Assembly: GCF_005517195.1 (NCBI RefSeq)
Contig: NZ_CP040244.1
Span: forward strand, 4,420,001-4,484,000
Origin: Streptomyces vilmorinianum
GTDB lineage: Bacteria; Actinomycetota; Actinomycetes; Streptomycetales; Streptomycetaceae
Length of the DNA stretch: 64,000 nucleotides
Direction: 5' to 3'
Shown piece by piece: positions 1-8,010 of the stretch; positions within the stretch are counted from its first letter, which is position 1, and every line of letters starts with the position of its first letter. Made by a program: the position numbers and the translations under genes. The notes under the pieces are model-generated. The model had not been told where the DNA came from. It saw only the letters and a list, made by a program, of their open reading frames with translations, and ran no database searches.

Positions 1-137
1 CTTCCTCCTTCAACCGCGACGACACGAGCACCGAACCGGCGTTCCCAAGCGCGGACGACCACGGAGACCTTCGCGGGTGTCGCTGCCGCAGTCCCAGGGT
101 CCGGCCCAGCTGGGGCAGTACATCTCCGCTGCCTTCC

Positions 138-641
138 TCAGTGATCTCGACCTGCGGTCTGTGCCGAGCAGTCGTGCCCGTCGCCTGGCAGGCCCGCGAC
201 GTTCAGCACGGGTTCTCCGCCCTGCGGGATCTCGAAGGTGAAGTTGGCTCCCGACGGGGTCGCCACGAGCGAGCACTGGTCGCCGAAGGTCAGCGGAGGG
301 TACGGCTGCCAGGGACAGCCGGCCTTGTCCAGGGCGGAAACCACGTCCGCGTACGTGAGCCTTGAGGGGAAGATGCCCGTCCCCCCGACGACCGGCTGAG
401 GGAGTTCCACGATGTCGCGCCAGGTCTGTATGCAGATGAGAGAGACCTTGCGACAGCGGCAGACACTCAGCTCAAGGTCTCCGTAGGCGAAGAGCCGAGG
501 CCACGTCCCTTTCCGGCTCATCGTTCCGATGTCCCACGGTTCGCCGAGGGCTGCGGTCACATCGCTCCAGTCGGCTCCACTGAACACCGGACCTAGTCGG
601 CCCGTCTTCGCCACGTCGGTCAGGACATCGAGTATCTCCAC
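138..641 (-). CDS. Hypothetical protein
   Basis: Unknown protein of about 167 residues. The open frame extends upstream to 911, but the stretch before 641 is Arg/Pro-rich and looks non-coding. The GTG at 641 opens a natural-looking sequence (VEILDVLTDVAKTGRLGPVF) followed by GADWSDVTAALGEPWDIGTM. The pattern of a short helical start, a W-x-D-V segment, then a Cys-rich CRCRK stretch and a second W-R-D segment resembles small intracellular proteins of unknown function in Streptomyces. There is no signal peptide or membrane segment. No clear Shine-Dalgarno precedes 641, so the start is uncertain. I do not recognise a function. Confidence 0.5.
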   Translation of the reverse strand: MEILDVLTDVAKTGRLGPVFSGADWSDVTAALGEPWDIGTMSRKGTWPRLFAYGDLELSVCRCRKVSLICIQTWRDIVELPQPVVGGTGIFPSRLTYADVVSALDKAGCPWQPYPPLTFGDQCSLVATPSGANFTFEIPQGGEPVLNVAGLPGDGHDCSAQTAGRDH

Positions 642-1058
642 GAGGCGGAGCCTGACAGGTGCTCTGACCAGCAGTCCAGAGGTTTCAGGGGTGTCAGCCC
701 ACTGTGGCGGTGCTGCTCGGCCGGGTGCTGCCCGGCGGCATGTGGGGGCCTTCCCCCGTTCCGTGGCGCCGCGGACCAGGACGCAGCGGTCGTGGCGAAC
801 GCGCGGATTGCTCCCTCCGGCGCGCACCGCTCGGCGAGCTCTTCCACCGTCCCGGTCGCGTGGAAGGACCCGCGCCGGGCGTCCCGATGAGGTGATGCCG
901 TGCCGCCCCACACATGGTCCGGGCTCGTCCGCTGACGGTCACCGGCTGGACGCGGAACTCGGATGCGGTCCAAGACGGTGATCAACTGCGGAGCGTCACC
1001 CCACTGTCCTGGGGCCATTCAGAACGGCCAGTGGACGCCGGCGGCCCTCACTGGCCAG
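642..1058. other. Interval with IS debris, no intact gene
   Basis: No convincing intact gene. On the minus strand 909-1018 reads as a transposase fragment (listed separately). Between about 650 and 905 the minus strand still reads partly protein-like (GTVEELAERCAPEGAIRAFA) but has no recognisable family and no clean start. Confidence 0.4.
909..1018 (-). pseudogene. IS5-family transposase fragment
   Basis: The minus strand encodes APGQWGDAPQLITVLDRIRV, then PRPAGDRQRTSPDHV. This matches the well-known IS5-family DDE transposase segment found in Streptomyces elements, where GDAPQ..PVLERIRVPR..GRPRTRPDHV precedes the GDKAYSS block. Only about 36 residues survive; after DHV the similarity stops and no GDKAYS follows. 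I see no terminal inverted repeats. It is a scrap, evidence of past insertion and deletion at this spot. Confidence 0.6.
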
Positions 1059-1805
1059 ATGAATCACGAGATCTCATGGAAGGACGCCGCCCGTCGTAGG
1101 CTGAATCTCGCACGTGACGGACAGGAGACTGAGGTGGCCGAGACGGCGTTGGCCGAGGTGATGGCCGAGCTGGCCGAGCTGGAGGATCCGAAGGCACGCG
1201 AGGTGAACGAGAAACACGGTGACGATCACGGTGTGAACCTCGGCAAGCTGCGCGCGCTCGCGAAGCGGCTGAAGACGCAGCAGGAACTCGCCACCCGGCT
1301 CTGGGAGACGGATGACACCGCGGCAAGACTGCTGGCGATCCTGATCTGCCGCCCGAAGGCGTTCGAGCGTGACGAGCTGGACGTCATGGTGCGCGAGACC
1401 CGCACACCCAAGGTGCACGACTGGCTCGTGAACTACGTGGTGAAGAAGAACCCGCACTCCGACGAGCTGCGCCTGGCCTGGTTCGCCGATCCGGATCCAG
1501 TCGTCGCAAGTGCAGGCTGGGCGCTCACCACCGAGCGCGTGAAGAAGAAGCCCGAGGGCCTCGACCTCGCAGGGCTGCTCGACGTCATCGAGGCGGAGAT
1601 GAAGGACGCCCCGGATCGCCTGCAGTGGGCGATGAACCACTGCCTGGCTCAGATCGGGATCGAGCACGCCGAGTACCGCACCCGCGCAATCGACATCGGT
1701 GAGCGCCTTCAGGTACTCAAGGACTACCCGACCTCCCCGGGCTGCACGTCTCCGTTCGCGCCCATCTGGATCACCGAGATGGTGCGCCGACAGCACGACA
1801 CGTAG
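1059..1805 (+). CDS. DNA alkylation repair protein (AlkD-like HEAT repeat family)
   Basis: Predicted alkylpurine-recognising repair protein of 248 residues, close to the usual length of the family built from HEAT-like helical repeats (PF08713). After a helical N-terminus the diagnostic stretch runs from about residue 40 (MAELAELEDPKAREVNEKHG) through VNLGKLRALAKRLKTQQELA, LLAILICRPKAF, TPKVHDWLVNYVVKKNPHSD and WFADPDPVVASAGWALTTER. The ATG at 1059 was chosen because it opens MNHEISWKD. The frame is open further upstream, but that sequence is low quality. Cytoplasmic, apparently monocistronic. Family assignment is strong; substrate range cannot be read from sequence. Confidence 0.85.
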   Translation: MNHEISWKDAARRRLNLARDGQETEVAETALAEVMAELAELEDPKAREVNEKHGDDHGVNLGKLRALAKRLKTQQELATRLWETDDTAARLLAILICRPKAFERDELDVMVRETRTPKVHDWLVNYVVKKNPHSDELRLAWFADPDPVVASAGWALTTERVKKKPEGLDLAGLLDVIEAEMKDAPDRLQWAMNHCLAQIGIEHAEYRTRAIDIGERLQVLKDYPTSPGCTSPFAPIWITEMVRRQHDT

Positions 1806-2108
1806 GAAGGCTCCCGCCCACGCTCGCGCCGCTACTCCCTCAGAACCAGGACGAGCAGACCTCGAGCGACGGAGCCGGTCCCAACAAGACCTGGAAGAAC
1901 GGAGCGTTCCAGGGCGACCCGCGGCCAAGCCGACGCGGCACGCGTCAAGGACCTGATCCTTCGGAAGCTCCACGTCACCGAGAACGCCGGCCGCCGAATC
2001 CGCTCGGACCCGCTGCCGTAACTCACGATCAGCGGTGTCGTTATGCGATGGGCACAGACCGAAAACAACCCATTCGAGCTGCGGTCCAAGGCGCGGGACG
2101 AGGTAGTG
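1806..2108. other. Intergenic region, nothing recognised
   Basis: About 300 bases between the repair gene and the prenyl synthase. Short open stretches exist on both strands, such as ARVKDLILRKLHV near 1940-1980, but none has a start, a ribosome site and a family signature. It should contain the promoter of the four-gene operon starting at 2109. I do not see a convincing operator. Confidence 0.4.
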
Positions 2109-3176
2109 ATGACACACGTTCTGCTGCACAGCAGCATCTCGCATGACCTGCCTGGGCGGCCTCCGGTGAGTCAGGACATCCTCCAGCGGGGGATGGCGCT
2201 CGTCGAGCCCGAGCTGCGCCGGATCGTGGCACGGCTTCATCCGTCCGTGGCCCAGGTGTGTCGCCACCACATGGGTTGGGACGTAGACGACTCCGCAGTT
2301 CCCTTGCAGCGAGCCGGCAAGCGCGTACGCGCGGCGCTGGCGGTGCTCTCGGTCCGTTCCGTCGGAGCGCCGGAGCGGTACGCCACCATTGCCGGAACGG
2401 CCGTCGAGCTCGTGCACCAGCTCTCCCTGCTGCACGACGACGTCATGGACGGTGACGCCGAGCGTCGCGGTCGGCCTGCCGCCTGGGCCGCGTTCGGTAC
2501 GGGCCCGGCGGTGCTCGCCGGTGACGCCCTCGTGGTGCATGCGGTCGCCGGGATCCACCACGCGCAGGCGCCCGGGGCCGCCGCGGCCACCAGCGCTCTC
2601 ATCGTGGCCGTGGAGAAGATGGTGGAGGGACAGGCGGAGGACCTTTCGCTCGAAGGGCAGTCCGTGAGCCAGGTCTCGCCGAACCGGTTCGTACACATGG
2701 CGCGCGGCAAGACCGGCGCTCTGTTCGGCTGTGCGGCGGCTCTGGGCGCCGTGCTGGCCGGCGCGCCGGCCCCCGTGGTGCGGGCACTCCACTCCGCGGG
2801 GAGCGAATTGGGGGTGGCCTTCCAGATCCTCGACGACATCCTCGGCCTGTGGGGCGAGAGCACGGTCACCGGGAAGCCCGTCGGAGCGGACCTGATGCGT
2901 GGCAAGAAGACCCTGCCCCTCCTGCTCGCGGTCGGCTCGGGCACCGCCGCCGGCCAGCGGCTCGAGACCCTCCTGGGCTCCGGTCCCCTGGCTCCGGGGG
3001 ACGTCCCCGAAGCCATGCGGCTGCTGGAGGAGACAGACAGCAGGCGGCGTTCCGAGGAGGCGGCAGTCCGCCACGTGGCGTCGGCACTGGCGGCCCTCGC
3101 CGAAGCGCCCATCCCTGCCGACGTACGGGAACAGTGGCGGCACTTCATCACCGACCTGTCCCGCCGCCGCAGCTGA
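2109..3176 (+). CDS. Polyprenyl diphosphate synthase (trans-isoprenyl)
   Basis: Class I trans-prenyltransferase of 355 residues that should condense isopentenyl diphosphate onto an allylic diphosphate (FPP/GGPP type). The first Asp-rich motif is LLHDDVMDGD near residue 117, followed by RRGRP. The second is QILDDILGLWG with the actinobacterial DDxLG form, then TVTGKPVGADLMRGKKTLPL. KRVRAALAVLS precedes the first motif, as expected for IPP binding. ATG 2109 follows GAGGTA. It is the first gene of a compact operon with an ABC ATPase, an ABC permease and an SRPBCC protein. No terpene cyclase or squalene/phytoene synthase lies nearby, so the product is used elsewhere or the product chain itself is the cargo. 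Chain length cannot be read with confidence. Confidence 0.88.
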   Translation: MTHVLLHSSISHDLPGRPPVSQDILQRGMALVEPELRRIVARLHPSVAQVCRHHMGWDVDDSAVPLQRAGKRVRAALAVLSVRSVGAPERYATIAGTAVELVHQLSLLHDDVMDGDAERRGRPAAWAAFGTGPAVLAGDALVVHAVAGIHHAQAPGAAAATSALIVAVEKMVEGQAEDLSLEGQSVSQVSPNRFVHMARGKTGALFGCAAALGAVLAGAPAPVVRALHSAGSELGVAFQILDDILGLWGESTVTGKPVGADLMRGKKTLPLLLAVGSGTAAGQRLETLLGSGPLAPGDVPEAMRLLEETDSRRRSEEAAVRHVASALAALAEAPIPADVREQWRHFITDLSRRRS

Positions 3177-3220
3177 CAGCCGCCTCGCCGCCGATCGTCA
3201 CGCAGGAGGAAACACTCGCC

Positions 3221-3877
3221 GTGCCCCGAACTCCGCACGCTCTGCGCGTGCACGACCTCCACAAGTCCTACCGGTCACGTCGCGTACTCCAAGGCGTCTC
3301 CTTCAGCCTGGAGCCGGGCACACTGGCAGGCGTCGTGGGCGAGAACGGCTCCGGCAAGAGCACGCTGCTGCGCATCCTGTGTGGCCAGATCGCCGCCGAC
3401 TCCGGCCATGTCGAGCACGGCGGCTCCCTGGGGTACTGCCCGCAGGAAACCGTCCTCAACGACTCTCTCACCGTCGACCAGCATCTGAGCTGGTTCCAGA
3501 CCGCCTACGACCTGGAGGGGCCCGACCGAGCCGAGGAACTGCTGGAAGAACTCGGCTTCGCCGAGTACCGGCACACTCGCGTGGACGCCCTCAGCGGCGG
3601 CACACGGCAGAAGCTCAATCTCACTCTGTCGCTCATGCACGACCCGGACGTGCTGTTGCTGGACGAGCCGTACCAGGGTTTCGACTGGGAGACGTACCTC
3701 CGCTTCTGGGACGTCGCGGCCCGGCTCCGCGACCGGGGACGCTGCGTCCTCGTCGTGTCGCACCTGGCCTGGGACACGCAGCGGCTCGACGTCGTCCACC
3801 GTTTGCGCCACGGTGTGGCAGCGCCTTCGGAGCCCGACGTGAAGTACGCGCTGACGACGCGAGGAACGAACCGTTGA
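3221..3877 (+). CDS. ABC transporter ATP-binding protein
   Basis: Cytoplasmic ATPase of 218 residues. Walker A is GENGSGKST near residue 40, the signature is LSGGTRQKLNLTLSL, and Walker B is DVLLLDEP followed by YQGFDWETY and a switch His in VVSHLAWD. GTG 3221 has AGGAGGA eleven bases upstream. The protein is short, like the NatA/CcmA-type exporters that pair with one small permease. Its stop overlaps the TTG start of the permease at 3874, so the two are translationally coupled. The position between a prenyl synthase and an SRPBCC protein suggests export of a hydrophobic or lipid-like compound; that is inference. Confidence 0.88.
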   Translation: MPRTPHALRVHDLHKSYRSRRVLQGVSFSLEPGTLAGVVGENGSGKSTLLRILCGQIAADSGHVEHGGSLGYCPQETVLNDSLTVDQHLSWFQTAYDLEGPDRAEELLEELGFAEYRHTRVDALSGGTRQKLNLTLSLMHDPDVLLLDEPYQGFDWETYLRFWDVAARLRDRGRCVLVVSHLAWDTQRLDVVHRLRHGVAAPSEPDVKYALTTRGTNR

Positions 3878-4674
3878 GCCGGACTCCGAGAGGGCTCCGC
3901 ACAGGCGCCTCGTTCGCTCTCCTGGAGCACGCTCGCAACCGTCTCGCCCTAGTGCTGATCGTCGTGTACATCCCTCTCTGGCTGACGCTTGAGCACTTGT
4001 TCGTCACCCCGGCGCCGGCGCGGTTCCTGCTGCGCGCGACGGGACACACCGTCATCGTCAACGGAAACCATCTGACGATGGTGTCCGGGGCCGTCAACAC
4101 AGTGACGCTCATCGTCGGCTTCATGATGTTCATCACGACCTTCAAGTCCCTCGCCTTCGACCGCAGGCTCGCGCTCGCCGGCTATCCCCGCACCTTTCTG
4201 CTCCTGAGCAAAGTCATCGCCATGACGGTCGCCTCCGCCCTCATCGCGGGTTACGCCACGGCCGTCATGTGCTGGTACTGGGATCCCGTCCGGCCAGGAC
4301 TCCTCGCACTCGGGCTGTTCACCGCCGCGGTCGCTTATGGCGGTATCGGCGTCCTCCTCGGTGCCTTTCTGCGCAACGAGTTGGCGGGGCTGTTCGTCAT
4401 CATCATGGCCAGCCTGCTCGACACCATGCTGCAGAACCCCATGAGCAACACGGGAGCCGACAAGGACGGTCTCCAACTGCTCCCCGGCTACGGTCCGACA
4501 CAGGTCAGCGTTGCCGCAGGATTCACCTCCGCGGACACCCCGTACGGACACCTCCTGCTCGGCCCACTCTGGTTCCTCCTCATGTGGGGACTCGGAACCG
4601 CCGCCTTCTTCGCTCGCACCCGCAACCACCTCCGACTGCCCCGGAGTACACAGCCGGCAAGGAGGCTGACGTGA
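3874..4674 (+). CDS. ABC transporter permease
   Basis: Integral membrane partner of the preceding ATPase, 266 residues with about six hydrophobic helices (LALVLIVVYIPLWLTL; VNTVTLIVGFMMFIT; VIAMTVASALIAGYA; PGLLALGLFTAAVAYGGIGVL; AGLFVIIMASLLDTM; LLLGPLWFLLMWGLG). TTG at 3874 is the preferred start because it overlaps the upstream stop (TTGA), has GAGGAAC upstream and gives a short basic N-terminus. The layout is ABC2-like. The stop overlaps the next GTG (GTGA). Confidence 0.85.
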   Translation: MSRTPRGLRTGASFALLEHARNRLALVLIVVYIPLWLTLEHLFVTPAPARFLLRATGHTVIVNGNHLTMVSGAVNTVTLIVGFMMFITTFKSLAFDRRLALAGYPRTFLLLSKVIAMTVASALIAGYATAVMCWYWDPVRPGLLALGLFTAAVAYGGIGVLLGAFLRNELAGLFVIIMASLLDTMLQNPMSNTGADKDGLQLLPGYGPTQVSVAAGFTSADTPYGHLLLGPLWFLLMWGLGTAAFFARTRNHLRLPRSTQPARRLT

Positions 4675-5192
4675 GCCGCCACGAGATGCGCTTCGCCGGA
4701 CTCTGGAGGGCACCGCTCCCGCCCGACACGATGTACGCGAAGCTTGCCGACATCGAGCACTATCCCGCATGGTGGCCGGCCTTCCGTTCCGTGAAGGCGA
4801 CCGGCGGGCAGGAGTGCGAGATCGTCATCAGGTCGATGCTGCCCTACGAGCTGACGGTACGACTGAGACCGCTCGTCCAGAATCCGGTCGAGCGTGTCCT
4901 GGAGGCGGAACTCGAAGGGGACATCGCGGGCAACGTGCGATGGCGCGTGGGAGACGACGGTGGGCACGGCTGCGTGGCCTCCTTCACCGAGCATGTCAGC
5001 GTCAGGAAGGCCGCGTTGCGACGCTGGATGCCACTGGCGCGCCCGTTCTTCCACCTCAACCACGCCATGGCCATGCGATCGGGACAGCACGGTGTGGTGG
5101 CCGGTGCCAGGCACGTGGGTCCGACGGGGATGTGGATGTGGATGTGGATTCGCGCGGCGTCACCGACCAGTAGAAGGCGGCCCGAGCGGTAG
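4671..5192 (+). CDS. SRPBCC-family protein
   Basis: START/Bet v1-like protein of 173 residues, a fold with a deep hydrophobic cavity. The N-terminal MRFAGLWRAPLPPDTMYAKL, IEHYPAWWPAFRSVKATGG and the later RWRVGDDGGHGCVASFTEH match the usual SRPBCC start, where a W-x-P motif precedes a beta-rich core. GTG 4671 is preceded by AAGGAGG and overlaps the permease stop by four bases, so it is the last gene of the four-gene operon. The C-terminal tail contains a run of GTGGAT-type codons (MWMWMW). It may bind or present the hydrophobic product of the prenyl synthase; this is inference. Confidence 0.8.
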   Translation: MSRHEMRFAGLWRAPLPPDTMYAKLADIEHYPAWWPAFRSVKATGGQECEIVIRSMLPYELTVRLRPLVQNPVERVLEAELEGDIAGNVRWRVGDDGGHGCVASFTEHVSVRKAALRRWMPLARPFFHLNHAMAMRSGQHGVVAGARHVGPTGMWMWMWIRAASPTSRRRPER

Positions 5193-5260
5193 CGCCCTGC
5201 GGGACGCGCGGCCATAACGACTGTCATAACGCGGCGGTGTCGCGAGATGGAGGAGTTGCC

Positions 5261-5689
5261 ATGCCGATGATCAGGCTGACCGTCCAGGCCGGTGTCCTCA
5301 CCGATGAGCGACGCGCGACCGTTCAGCGTGACCTTGCCCGGGTGCTGCTGCGCTGGGAGGGCGCGCCGGACACCGCCTTCTTTCGCGCCCAGGCGTGGAG
5401 TTACCTGACCGAGCTACCCGAGGGCGCCCAGGTGACCGCGGAGGACGACGCGCCCCGCTTTCTCGTGGAGGTGACCGTTCCCAATGGTGCGCTGTCCGAG
5501 CGCCGCAGGACCGGCCTTGTCGAGGACGCCACCAAGACCGTGCTCGCGGCCGCCGGGCTGTCCCCGACCGAGGCGCCGCGTGTGTGGGTGCTGGTCCACG
5601 AGCAGCCCGATGACACCTGGGGCGCCGGCGGCTCCCTGATCCGCCACGCCAACCTGGTGGCCCTCGCGAAGGGACAGGCCGACGCGTGA
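5261..5689 (+). CDS. Tautomerase-family protein
   Basis: Member of the 4-oxalocrotonate tautomerase superfamily, 142 residues. The start codon is followed at once by Pro (MPMIRLTVQAGVLTDERR), so processing would expose the catalytic N-terminal proline. The length fits two fused beta-alpha-beta units, as in the cis-CaaD/MSAD-like members: the second half begins near RFLVEVTVPNGALSERRRT and ends APRVWVLVHEQPDDTWGAGG. ATG 5261 has ATGGAGGAG upstream. The stop lies within the expected start region of the following alcohol dehydrogenase. Physiological substrate unknown. Confidence 0.85.
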   Translation: MPMIRLTVQAGVLTDERRATVQRDLARVLLRWEGAPDTAFFRAQAWSYLTELPEGAQVTAEDDAPRFLVEVTVPNGALSERRRTGLVEDATKTVLAAAGLSPTEAPRVWVLVHEQPDDTWGAGGSLIRHANLVALAKGQADA

Positions 5690-5768
5690 GCTGACCTATG
5701 TCGCGAGACGCACCGTCGAGTGGCGCGAGGCGCCCGACCCCGGAGTCCGGTCGGCCGGCGAGGCGATC

Positions 5769-6692
5769 GTGGCACCCATCGCGGCCACCTCCTGCGACGT
5801 GGACTCCATGATCCTGGCCGGACACGGCTTCATCGACCCCCCGTTCGCCCTCGGCCACGAGTGCGTGGCCCGGGTCGTCGACGCCGGCGACGCGGTGACA
5901 GCCGTATCCCCCGGCGACCTGGCCGTCGTCCCCTGGTCGATCAACTGCGGCGCCTGCGACCATTGCCGCGCCGGGCTGACCGCCCGCTGCGGCTCCGTGC
6001 CGCACATGGCCATGTACGGCGCACCGATCGGCGGCAACTGGGGCGGACTCTTCTCCGACCTCGTCCGCGTCCCGTACGCGGACGCCATGCTGGTGCCGCT
6101 GCCCGCCGGCCTCGACCGCGTCGCGATGGCCTCGGCGAGCGACAACTGGTCCCTGTCCTGGCGCCTGGTAGCCCCGCACCTCAAGACCCGCCCCGGAGCA
6201 CGGGTGCTGGTCGTCGCCCGCGGCAGCATCGGCCTGTACGTGTGCGACATCGCCCGCGCGCTGGGCGCCTCGGATGTCCTGTACGTCGATCCCGATCCCG
6301 AGCACCGGGCCCTCGCCGAAAGCTACGGCGCCCGCACCGCCGAGACCCTCGAACCGATACGGCACGGCTTCGATCTCGCCGTCGAGGCCACCGGCCGCGT
6401 CGACCAGCTCGCCCTCGCCGTACGCTCCCTCGCCCCCGAGGGCATCTGCGAATCAGCGGGCAACCACTTCCGGCCCGGCGAGCTGCCGCTGCTCGACATG
6501 TACCTCACCGGCGTCACCCTGCGCATCGCCCGCGACAACGTCCGCGCACACATCCCCGACGCCCTCGACCTCGCCCTCACGGGAAAGGTCGCGCCCGAAC
6601 GCGTCGTTTCCCACGTCCTCGACTGGGAACAACTGCCCGACGCACTCCCGGAGAACCACCTCAAGCCCGTCTTCGTACGCACCCTCGACTGA
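5769..6692 (+). CDS. Zinc-dependent alcohol dehydrogenase, N-terminus uncertain
   Basis: Medium-chain dehydrogenase/reductase. Visible: the catalytic-zinc cysteine region (ATSCDVDSMILAGHG), GHECVARVVDAG, four structural-zinc cysteines (CGACDHCRAGLTARC) and a Rossmann segment (ARVLVVARGSIGLYVCDIARALGA). The first usable start in frame is GTG 5769, giving 307 residues, but sequence typical of the family continues upstream in frame from 5685 (RELTYVARRTVEWREAPDP). The codon at 5682 where ATG would be expected is ACG, overlapping the tautomerase stop. Either translation starts at an unusual codon or the protein has lost about 29 residues and may be impaired. The Rossmann glycine motif is GSIGL, slightly degenerate. 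Likely co-transcribed with the tautomerase. Confidence 0.75.
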   Translation: MAPIAATSCDVDSMILAGHGFIDPPFALGHECVARVVDAGDAVTAVSPGDLAVVPWSINCGACDHCRAGLTARCGSVPHMAMYGAPIGGNWGGLFSDLVRVPYADAMLVPLPAGLDRVAMASASDNWSLSWRLVAPHLKTRPGARVLVVARGSIGLYVCDIARALGASDVLYVDPDPEHRALAESYGARTAETLEPIRHGFDLAVEATGRVDQLALAVRSLAPEGICESAGNHFRPGELPLLDMYLTGVTLRIARDNVRAHIPDALDLALTGKVAPERVVSHVLDWEQLPDALPENHLKPVFVRTLD

Positions 6693-7046
6693 GCCGATGA
6701 ACGCAGATCCGACCGATCCTCGTCGCGACCCGGAAGGACTCGCCGACGTGATCCGCCTGCGCGCGCTCACGCTGTACGGCATCCATTCCGCCCACCAACT
6801 GGTGGAGGCACAGGCCGGGTTGAACAGGGTCACGGTCACGGTCATGTCGTCGCGCTGCGTGAGCCGGTCGACGACATCGGTGTTTTTCCAGGGCGCGGCG
6901 TCAAGAAGCCGCGTGACCGGCAGGGGGCTCTCAGCGCGTGGCGGCAGCGAGCCGCTGCGCGCCGTCCGCATGCGGCTGGTGGCGTCCGAAGCCCGGGAGC
7001 GGGTCTCGCAGCGCGGGCGCCGCGCCTGGCCGCGGTCGGCGTCGGG
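6693..7046. other. Gap with possible gene remnants
   Basis: An ATG at 6697 opens a plausible 40-residue N-terminus (MNADPTDPRRDPEGLADVIR...) that then degenerates after about 6815 into Arg/Ser-rich sequence. On the minus strand around 6800-6930 another protein-like piece (LPVTRLLDAAPWKNTDVVDR) reads without a proper start. This looks like a deletion junction between two truncated genes. Neither fragment is assigned to a family. Confidence 0.35.
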
Positions 7047-8000
7047 TCACCACTCGGCGATGAGCGGCGTGCCCGGTTCGTGCTGCCGCCAGGCTTCGGC
7101 GAGGCGGACGAGGCGGGTCGGGGCGGCGATGCCGCGCACGGTTGTGATCTTGCCGTTGGTGATGTCGAACGTGACCGCGCCGACGACCTGGTCGCCGGGT
7201 ACGAAGAGAATGGCGGGGGCCCCATTGACGAGCGCGTAGTGGACGGCGGGCGTGCCGCCGGCGAGTCGCCGTTTCGCGGGTGTGGGCTTGAAGCCGGCCC
7301 GTGCGATGGCGGCGATGCGCTGCGGAGTGTCGTACCGCAGCAGCGCCTTGGTCAGGCCGGCGCCGTCGGAGATCGCGATCGCGTCGTCGGTGAGCAGCGC
7401 CACCAGCCGTTCGGTGCGGCCCGAGGAGGCGGCGGCGAGGAATTCCTCGACGATCCTGCGGGCGGATGCCGCGTCGACTTCGCCGCCGCCGCGGCGCGCG
7501 GCGGTGACGCGGCGCCGGGCCCGGTGGAGGTGCTGCTGGCTTGCGGACTCGGTGATGTCGAGGATCTCGGCGATCTCGGCGTGGCCGTAGGAGAACGCCT
7601 CGCGCAGGACGTAGACGGCCCGCTCGAGGGGTGACAGGCGCTCCATGAGAGTCAGCACGGCCAGCGAGACCGACTCGCGCTGCTCGAAGGTGTCGGCCGG
7701 GCCGAGCATCGGGTCGCCGTCGAGGAGCGGTTCGGGTAGCCAGGCGCCGGCGGTACGTTCGCGGCGGGCGTGCGCCGAGCGGAGCCGGTCGAGGCACAGG
7801 TTGGTGACGACCTTGGTCAGCCATGCTTCCGGCACCTTGATCCGCTGCCGGTCGGCGGCCTGCCAGTGCAGGAACGCATCCTGCACGGCGTCTTCGGCGT
7901 CGGCGGCGGAGCCAAGGAGTCGGTACGCCAGCGAGGCCAGCCGGTTCCGGCTGGCCTCGAACCGACTGGTGTCGAAGCGATCAACGGCGGTGCTGTCCAC
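7047..8000 (-). CDS. ECF41-type RNA polymerase sigma factor
   Basis: Extracytoplasmic-function sigma factor of 317 residues with a C-terminal extension. Sigma region 2 spans about residues 15-80 (LASLAYRLLGSAADAEDAVQ, then AFLHWQAADR) and region 4 about 115-170 (SPLERAVYVLREAFSYGHAE, QHLHRARRRV). The linker carries WLPEP, a hallmark of the ECF41 group. The C-terminal 130 residues form a SnoaL-like domain with DGAGL in place of the usual DGGGR. In this group the extension controls sigma activity instead of a separate anti-sigma factor. GTG 8000 lies ten bases after the stop of the upstream oxidoreductase gene, so both share a transcript. That pairing is the classical ECF41 context. Confidence 0.9.
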   Translation of the reverse strand: MDSTAVDRFDTSRFEASRNRLASLAYRLLGSAADAEDAVQDAFLHWQAADRQRIKVPEAWLTKVVTNLCLDRLRSAHARRERTAGAWLPEPLLDGDPMLGPADTFEQRESVSLAVLTLMERLSPLERAVYVLREAFSYGHAEIAEILDITESASQQHLHRARRRVTAARRGGGEVDAASARRIVEEFLAAASSGRTERLVALLTDDAIAISDGAGLTKALLRYDTPQRIAAIARAGFKPTPAKRRLAGGTPAVHYALVNGAPAILFVPGDQVVGAVTFDITNGKITTVRGIAAPTRLVRLAEAWRQHEPGTPLIAEW

Positions 8001-8010
8001 GCGGATTACC

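Noticed and set aside
2109..5192. Operon considered as a carotenoid or geosmin cluster
   Set aside because: No phytoene synthase, desaturase or terpene cyclase motif is present nearby.
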